A DNA stretch of 64,000 bases from Tenebrio molitor (Eukaryota; Arthropoda; Insecta; Coleoptera; Tenebrionidae), in the NCBI RefSeq assembly GCF_963966145.1, contig NC_091052.1, positions 15,686,001 through 15,750,000 on the forward strand, written 5' to 3'. The position numbers and the translations under genes were made by a program. Shown here in pieces: positions 57,847-64,000 of the stretch. Below the pieces are notes generated by a model. It was not told where the DNA came from and did no database searches. It saw nothing but the letters and a program-made list of their open reading frames with translations. How positions within the stretch are numbered: the first letter of the stretch is position 1; each line of letters starts with the position of its first letter.

Positions 57847-59229
57847 TTACATCATTTCGTTTGTAGAACTACAAACATCAGCATCAGTAGGTAAATTTTC
57901 TCCCACCAGTTCATACAAATCTTCAAGAGGACAAAAACTCGCACATCCCGGAATTGTAAGAAGTCTCGGACGTCCTGCGGTGTAATCTTGATAGAACAAC
58001 TGAAACAGCAAATATGTAAATTTCGTACAAAACTGAAACCTCAACTTTACTTTTAACCCATATTGTCCTTTAATATTGTGAATTTCGAAAAATATAGTGG
58101 CTCCAAATGGTGGTACATGTCGGTAGAATACATTCAAGGCCCTTAACATTATTGCGACATTAAACTCGTGAGCCGAGTACAAAAACACTTTTCTTTCTTC
58201 TGGTAGAGTCCCGTTTTGCTTCGACACGCTGTCCTGAAGGATCTTCTTGAGTAAGAATCCTGCAACAAAACTGTCTAACTGTGAATAAAAAAAAGTTAAA
58301 TTCCCTACCGGCTGATAGTTTTTTCAGGTCTGCATTTGCCGTGGAAAACTCGTAGTCAACAGACGCGGCTTCTTCAATGGTTTTTGGATAAATCTCGGCC
58401 GCCCACTGTGGTGGTTTGAAACCGTAATCTTCCTAAACCGAAAACATTTACTTGTAGCTATAAGCTTCGTTTAACAACTTACTTCGCTTTTGAGGGTGGC
58501 ATAAATTTTGCCAACGTCGCTCGGTGTGTTCACGTCGAAACCGGCATCTTTGGTGAGTTGATTGTACAAGTCTCTGTATCCGGCAATAATTTCTTGAGCT
58601 TCTTCAGACAAGACGTAGCTGTAATACTTATTGACGTAATTGATACAATAAGACTTGGGTAAACCTATTAATCCTTGGCCCGGTTCGATATTGAAAGAAA
58701 CAGGTTGCCAGTTTAATGTGTCGTCGATGACGTCGGTTGGAAGCGGAGGAAAAAGCGAAGCGAGAACTAGTTGTAAAGACATTTTGGTTCTTTTTAAATT
58801 TGTCGATATGGCATAGACTACATCAGGGGTGTACTGATCGGGTATAAAGTTGTCGTAATTTTTGCGCAAATATTTTCCAATTTCATATTCAGTCCGTTTT
58901 CCTCGCTGTTCAAAAAAAAAATAAAAATTTAACCTAACGCAATCAAAAATAGTCGATGTATACGTACGACGGTCAGTTGACTGTAACCGATAGGATCGTA
59001 GGTTTCCAGAAGATGCAAATCGTTTGGAAATAGGCTTGCTTTGTCTGGAGTTCGGTTACCGTGCCTAAATAACTAAATTTTCGGTAAAGAAATTAAGTAG
59101 TTCTATCGTTTGACTTACCACGTGGAGCAGAACCAACGTGTTGTCTTTTTTCCCTGGACCAGCAGGACCTGCTGAGATCGCAGCGGAAAAAAAGGCGAGA
59201 AATTGGAAAAAAATGAGGACCGAGTTCAT
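57847..59229 (-). CDS. Secreted histidine acid phosphatase, copy 2C
   Basis: Six exons (59,229-59,119; 59,072-58,968; 58,905-58,483; 58,432-58,309; 58,259-58,051; 57,999-57,847) give 374 codons with exactly the exon sizes of 2A and 2B. Signal peptide residues 1-21 (one Phe-Phe change), RHGNRTP, SAHEFN and terminal cysteines conserved. It differs from 2A and 2B more than they differ from each other (for example RGKRTEY, NFIPDQYTPDVV, CINYVNKYY, VNTPSDVGKIYAT), so it is the outgroup of the three. No lesion seen. Confidence 0.92.
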
Positions 59230-59782
59230 GATGAAACTGACAACTGGACACCGTCCCGACCGAGAATTTAAACCCAATTTTTAACAATCTTTTTATGGCG
59301 GTATTTGCCTGATTAACCGGTGAATCTTTATTATATGTGAATAAAGTCAGAGATTTACGGGTTTACAGTTAATCTTCCCGGCATTAATTTATGTATAATG
59401 TTGGTAATATGAAATTTGACATGATTAAATGTTAATAAATTTACGTCTAACATTGCGAGTTGTTTAGTTTTGGACTTATTTCCTTATATCTAGATTTACT
59501 GGCAATAAATTGAAGTATTTTTATTTATTTTTTATATTTTCGAATTCTTTTCGTATTTTCATTGTTTTACAAGATTTGGTAAATTGTCGTCATAATTGTT
59601 ACAGTTAGGAAGAACACAATTTTTATCTGTCAGTCAACAGCTTCTATGTTAGGGACAATAATAATTGAAGAACGTAATGAGCATTCAGCAATATTTTTAA
59701 TATCTAATTAACAATTACAAATGTAGCAAAAACTCAAAAAGATAAAATATTATTCATTTACATGATCTCCACGCACAAAGTA

Positions 59783-59944
59783 TCGGGTGTTTTTTTAAAT
59801 TTCACCTCAAAGTTGGCGTTGAAGAGTCGATTGTAAACGCACCACTCGTGTAAAAACGTAAGATCCGTCATCCATAATCCGTAGTGCGTTCACAATCAAT
59901 TCTTCAACGCCAACTTTGAGGTGGAATTTAAAAAAAACACTCGA
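59783..59944. mobile_element. Foldback MITE near phosphatase 2C
   Basis: About 60-bp arms: TCGGGTGTTTTTTTAAATTT, CACCTCAAAGTTGGCGTTGA and the reverse at 59,890-59,944. The loop is only about 45 bases. TAT lies at each outer edge. It is just beyond the end of copy C. Confidence 0.75.
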
Positions 59945-60236
59945 TATTTGTCGGTACTTTTTAACAGGAAAAGTTTTTCCCCGATTGAAAATGATAATGT
60001 TTATTTTTAATTTGAAATTGTGGTTTTCCATGATATGGCATTTTATGTTTTGATGAATAATTGTATAATGTTACTCATCAACATGACTTATGATTTCTTT
60101 TATCTTATTTGCCAAGGTAATAAAACGCGACAAAAAATGCTGACACTCGTACCACTTCCTCGTGTAGAATTTCGACAGTGATATACATATTTGGCGCAAA
60201 CCGCTATCAGAATGTGTTGTTCTTAGTTTTATATTA

Positions 60237-60540
60237 CCAGTGGAACGGCCCGTGCTTACGCACGGAGCATTAAAATATTTAAAAATTATTTTAAATTTTA
60301 TTATTAAATTATCTGAGTATCTGACATCTTTTCTTTTCTTCTTTCGTGTGACAAACGGCTTCTTTCTCTATGTGTCTCTCTTTCGCTATCACTTTGCTGA
60401 TAATTTAATCTTCTAGACTCATTTTCGATATCTCTTTCTTCTTGGCTTCCTTGTTCCCGCCTAAGTCTTTGTCGTTCTCTACTTGCTGCTCTTTGTCGCT
60501 CAAGTTCGTCTATCCATTATTGTAATATTTTTGGTTTTAC
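60237..60540 (-). mobile_element. Helitron relic, 3' end and Arg-rich ORF
   Basis: On the minus strand a hairpin (60,265-60,250, CCGTGC-GTAA-GCACGG) is followed by GGGCCGTTCCACTGG and then T. This matches the Helitron 3' rule: a hairpin shortly before CTRR, inserted before T. Upstream, a frame open from 60,499 to a stop at 60,304-60,306 has no ATG and encodes about 64 residues rich in Arg, Glu and Gln (ERQRAASRERQRLRREQ and similar). This resembles the N-terminal Arg-rich repeats of Helitron Rep/helicase proteins. No Rep or helicase motif and no clear 5' TC end are visible. Confidence 0.55.
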
Positions 60541-60655
60541 TGTATTAAATGTGTCCCGTAGACAGATTTTAATGCTAAAAGGGACGTGTCATAGCAACAC
60601 TGCTTCGTGAGTACCGCCATATTGTGACACGAAACGGCCATCTATTTGCATTATA

Positions 60656-61189
60656 CTGGGTGCCCCAAAATTCGCGGAACAACGTAGTAGTACGCTGTTA
60701 AGTAGTCATTAAGAGATCAGGTAAAAATGTTTTAAAAAAATCAATCTTCTTTTTTGTAGAAAATATGGACCTATTCGTTACACTAAATGTGGCAACATTT
60801 AAAAACATTCTATGCATCCCAATAGTCTGCAAATATTTAATTTTTGTTGTATCCTTGGAAATGAGAGGGAAAATTCAAAGCCGTGTTGCCGTACGCTCTT
60901 TGAGGTAAAACGAACATAAAATTACTACTTGGAAATGCTGGAAATAATGAAGAAAATAATTGCAAACCTGATCACAATCGTCCAAAATTATTAGGCCACT
61001 GGCTAGTAAAAGACAAAGAGTCAAAATCTTTTTTATTATTTAAAATAAATGAGATTAAAGCTGCACCTTTTGGGCCCCCATATCTTCAAATCTAAGAGGT
61101 ATAGAATTTTTTAATTATTTTTCTCGTTATTTTCTAACATGAATTAACATTGCCTCATTGAGTTGTTCCGCGAATTTTGGGGCACCCAG
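60656..61189. mobile_element. 534-bp TIR element with TA duplication
   Basis: CTGGGTGCCCCAAAATTCGC then GGAACAAC at the left; the exact reverse at the right (28 bp). TA on both sides. The interior has no coding frame, so it is non-autonomous, of Tc1/mariner type. Confidence 0.88.
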
Positions 61190-61377
61190 TAGTATTAAAA
61201 ATTTATAAAAAAATAAAATGACTTTGCACTCTATCAAATCCTTTTAATAAATAGTCAAAAACACTTGTTTATTATTATTACTATTTACGATTTTTAATTT
61301 TTTGTACAAATATGTGCGTACTCTATTATCTATCAGCAATTGAGATGCCTAGTAAAATAATTTTCTTTATTGTTGTT

Positions 61378-63530
61378 GTTTGATCTAATAGTAATTTAAA
61401 ATCCGAGCCTATTCAAATTAAACGGGGAATTTATCAAGGAGATTCTTTAAGTCCTTTATGGTTTTATCTAGCCATTAATCCTTTGACAAATCTATTAAAT
61501 AGCACTGGATATGGTTTTAATATTAGACTTAATAATACCACACTCCAAATTAAGTCACCTTCTTTATATGGATGACATAATACTTTATGCATAAAAAAAA
61601 ATCACATTTTATCTTTACTAACAATAACTGAAAATTTCTCAAATGATATTAGGATGAGTTTTGGTATTGATAAGTGTAAAACGCAATCAATATGTCGCGG
61701 TCATTACGAAAATTTAGAATATACAGGGTGATCCAATTTTTTTTAAATGCTCTAGCAATTTTATTTCTTGTCCGATTTCAATAAGCGATATATCAAATGA
61801 AAAGGCGTTTAAGGGACTATGAACTGCCATACAACATTTATTTATTAAGGAAGCAGTTTAAGTGGGGTGATATTTATCTTTCTTATTTTTAAAGGCACTA
61901 TTTTTCTAAACATTGCTGTATAAAAATATTATTTGTTTTTTGAAAAGTTTTGAAGAAATAAAAATGTTTAATAAATAATAATTGAGACATTTTAATGAAA
62001 AAGAGAATAAAATCAAGTTGCTAGCTCGAGCATTTGTTACGCAAAGAATTTGACAAGGACATGCTGTTTCCGTACCTCGAATGGAGTTCAGATCTGACAT
62101 GTAGCATGTCGGTCATTTCTTCAAAGGTATTCATTTTTACTCACGATTAGCTCTGGCTGACAGGTCCCACAAAGCAACTTAATTTTATTTGCTTTTTCAT
62201 TAAAATGTCTCAATTATTGTTCGCTTATTGAAATCGAACAAGATCAAGAAATAAAGTTGCTAGAGCATTTAAAAAAAATTTGGATCACCCTGTATAACTC
62301 AAGAAGAAGAAATCATTAAAAATTTAAATAAAGGAGAATTTTATAAATATTTAGGTATTAATCAATCAAATCATATTCAACACTCCATTATAAAAGAAAA
62401 TTTAGAAAAGCAATTTTATTTAAGAATTCACCTTTAAGTAAATTTATCTGGCCAGTAGTTGCTATGATTTGGAATCTGCTATTGGTAGATCCATGGTAAT
62501 CACCGTTCAAATAAAGTACCACGAGAAAACGGTGGTAGGGGTTTTTCAAATCTAGAAATACTACAACACAATCAAATTGCTTCAGTAAAAAATTATTTCC
62601 TCAATAGAGCTCGTGATAACACATTTTTTAATGCTTTGGTTTCAGCCGATAAAGGTTACTCACGTTTAGCTTTAAGTGATAATATGTATAATTTCAGATA
62701 TTGTTGATCCCAATATACCTGACACTATAGCAAATATAAAACAGAAGTCTTTACATGGGAGATACTTTAAAGAGCTGGAACAACCATAAATTAATATTCA
62801 GGCTTCTCATGCATGGCTTAAGAAATCAAATATTCACCCTGAGACGGAGGGTTTTATATTTGCAATACAAGATCATGTTATAAATACAAGAAATTATAAA
62901 AAAACACATATAATGCGGTTTGCAATCGATCATTGATAAATGTAGGATTTTCGGAACTCAAGGGGAAACAATTGAACACATAATTTCTTCTTGCACCGTT
63001 TTGGCTCAAAGCGAATATAAGAAACGTCATGATATATTCGCTAAAATTATACACATAAATGTAGCTGTTAAATTCAATTTATTAAAGGATAGACAACCAC
63101 ATTATAGTTATAAACCAGAAAGTTGTTTGGAAAATGACAATTACAAATTACAAAGAAATTATATTTTGATCGCACAGTTTTAACTGACATTCAGCGTAAC
63201 AGACCAGACATTATTATTTTAAATAAACAACAAAAGCAAGCACATCTTTTAGATATAGCTGTTCCAAATTCACACAATATAACACAGACATATAACACAA
63301 AAATTAATGAATATGTAGAGCTTTCCGTTGCTATGAGAAATCTTTGGTGTTTAGAAAAAAAATCGATTTTACCACTTATAATTTCAGCAACGGGAGTAAT
63401 ACCACAATCTCTTTTTAAAAATTTAAAAATTCTGGATTTAGGGAATACATTGGTAGTTGAAATTCAAAAAATCTATTCTAGCACCCAAATGACGTTATTT
63501 GAGTGCTTTAATAGGTCGTTGGCGTGTTAG
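61378..63530 (+). pseudogene. Decayed non-LTR retrotransposon with YMDD reverse transcriptase
   Basis: Pieces in several frames read IYQGDSLSPLWFYLAINPL and LYMDDIILYA near 61,430-61,580 (reverse transcriptase), then KYLGINQSNH. A CHC-type finger with ETIEHIISSC and KRHDIFAKIIH follows (62,920-63,183), then RPDIIIL and a C-terminal part with IISATGVIP (63,333-63,530). The order RT, zinc finger, endonuclease-like tail suggests an RLE-type element distinct from that at 48.8 kb. Frameshifts and stops are frequent. A MITE has inserted at 61,724-62,292. Confidence 0.75.
61724..62292. mobile_element. TIR element inserted in the retrotransposon
   Basis: CAGGGTGATCCAATTTTTTT followed by AAATGCTCTAGCAA at the left and the reverse at the right, with TATA on each side. 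The retrotransposon frame resumes after it (EEEIIKNLNKGEFYKYLGI). No transposase frame. Confidence 0.82.
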
Positions 63531-64000
63531 AATAGACTAGTAAAATTTACTGTATTGATGTTGGTAGCTTGAACTGTCAATTCATAAAAAATGTCACCAA
63601 CCACCGCAAAATTCACTACATTTAAAATTTTTATTTTTTTATTTATAAAATGGTATAAAGCGGAAAAATAGAAAAAATAGTACTTATAAAAGATTCGTTG
63701 CAGAAGGTCCTTCAAGCACTTATTTGTTCCTCAAAAGTTGTTTGTAATTTAATAAAATAAAATTTGTTAAATTGTAACAAATTTTATTTTATTGGTACCA
63801 CTATAACGACAACATGAACATGAAATGTACTGTCGCGAGCAATAAATTTTGGTCGTCAATGTCACTTCAAAATTTTGTTAGATTGTCACAAATTTAAAAA
63901 ATTTCCCTGACTGATTATGCCCACGTCAACAAAGTGTCAAAAAATTGAGAAAAAAATTACAATTAATGTCATACAACATGATGATAGGTTATTATTTTTA
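63531..64000. other. Terminal intergenic stretch
   Basis: AT-rich. Contains a perfect hairpin at 63,751-63,793 and several TGTCA/TGACA pentamers. No gene seen before the window ends. Confidence 0.4.
63751..63793. repeat. Perfect 19-bp inverted repeat
   Basis: AATAAAATAAAATTTGTTA and TAACAAATTTTATTTTATT with a 5-base loop. Entirely A/T-rich; may be a MITE tip or a simple hairpin. Confidence 0.5.

Larger units (their letters stand above)
55010..59605. repeat. Inverted partial copy C of the duplicated segment
   Basis: Read in reverse, it corresponds to about 26,830-33,510 of unit A. It includes phosphatase 2 with its flanks, the region after it, the hAT target site (empty here), the TA-element site (empty here) and the flank near 33,300. 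A block from about 55,380 to 57,095 is extra (foldbacks and element E), and a 287-bp MITE is added. Confidence 0.85.

Noticed and set aside
60250..60265. Bacterial-type terminator hairpin
   Set aside because: The host is an animal; the hairpin fits the 3' end of a Helitron better.
1..64000. tRNA or other structural RNA genes
   Set aside because: I searched by eye for cloverleaf A- and B-box pairs and found none convincing; a covariance-model scan would be decisive.

Overview
The window is animal nuclear DNA, most likely from an insect and probably a beetle. The genes are AT-rich, split by many short GT-AG introns (about 45-60 bases), and read as insect orthologues. They are a farnesol-dehydrogenase-like SDR, TopBP1/mus101, the sodium leak channel NALCN/narrow abdomen, and a cluster of secreted histidine acid phosphatases of the insect venom/prostatic acid phosphatase type. 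The order assignment is inference; no rRNA or mitochondrial marker is present.

Layout. 1-10 kb has no host gene. It holds AT-rich intergenic DNA, a TGTCA/TGACA-rich tract, and a dispersed repeat broken up by nested inverted-repeat transposons. 10.1-11.1 kb (minus) is a complete 253-aa SDR gene in four exons. 11.8-17.3 kb (minus) is a complete TopBP1 gene of about 1,246 aa. It is head to head, with a gap of about 600 bp, with the plus-strand na/NALCN gene (17.9-24.8 kb, about 22 exons, pore filter E-E-K-E).

From about 22.5 kb onward the window is a segmental duplication. Unit A (22,473-37,406) holds the 3' half of na, phosphatases 1A and 2A (plus), phosphatase 3A (minus, broken) and an SDR pseudogene. 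Unit B (37,751-53,849) repeats it in direct tandem. B holds a promoterless, frameshifted na 3' pseudogene whose filter lysine is now isoleucine, intact phosphatases 1B, 2B and 3B, and a second SDR pseudogene. A third, inverted copy (C, about 55,010-59,605) carries intact phosphatase 2C. That gives seven phosphatase loci, six with open frames.

A, B and C are paralogues of one ancestral segment, so each transposon in one copy has a natural empty site in another. This lets target-site duplications be read directly. Examples are a hAT-like element (1.58 kb in A, 193 bp in B, empty in C), a TA-flanked element (A only), and a P-like element that itself contains a second P/THAP element (B only). B also has a DUF4817-bearing, mariner-like element and an RLE-type non-LTR retrotransposon; a 287-bp MITE is in C only. 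The last 4 kb hold a Helitron relic, more MITEs and a decayed non-LTR retrotransposon.

The protein-coding genes do not form a pathway. The phosphatases share signal peptides, RHG motifs and intron positions and look like a locally expanding secreted-enzyme family. I found no clear previously unknown system. The most unusual signals are the nested P-like elements, the mariner/MITE family that shares terminal repeats, and an element with repeated GGGCGTAAT motifs beside a recombinase-like exon.
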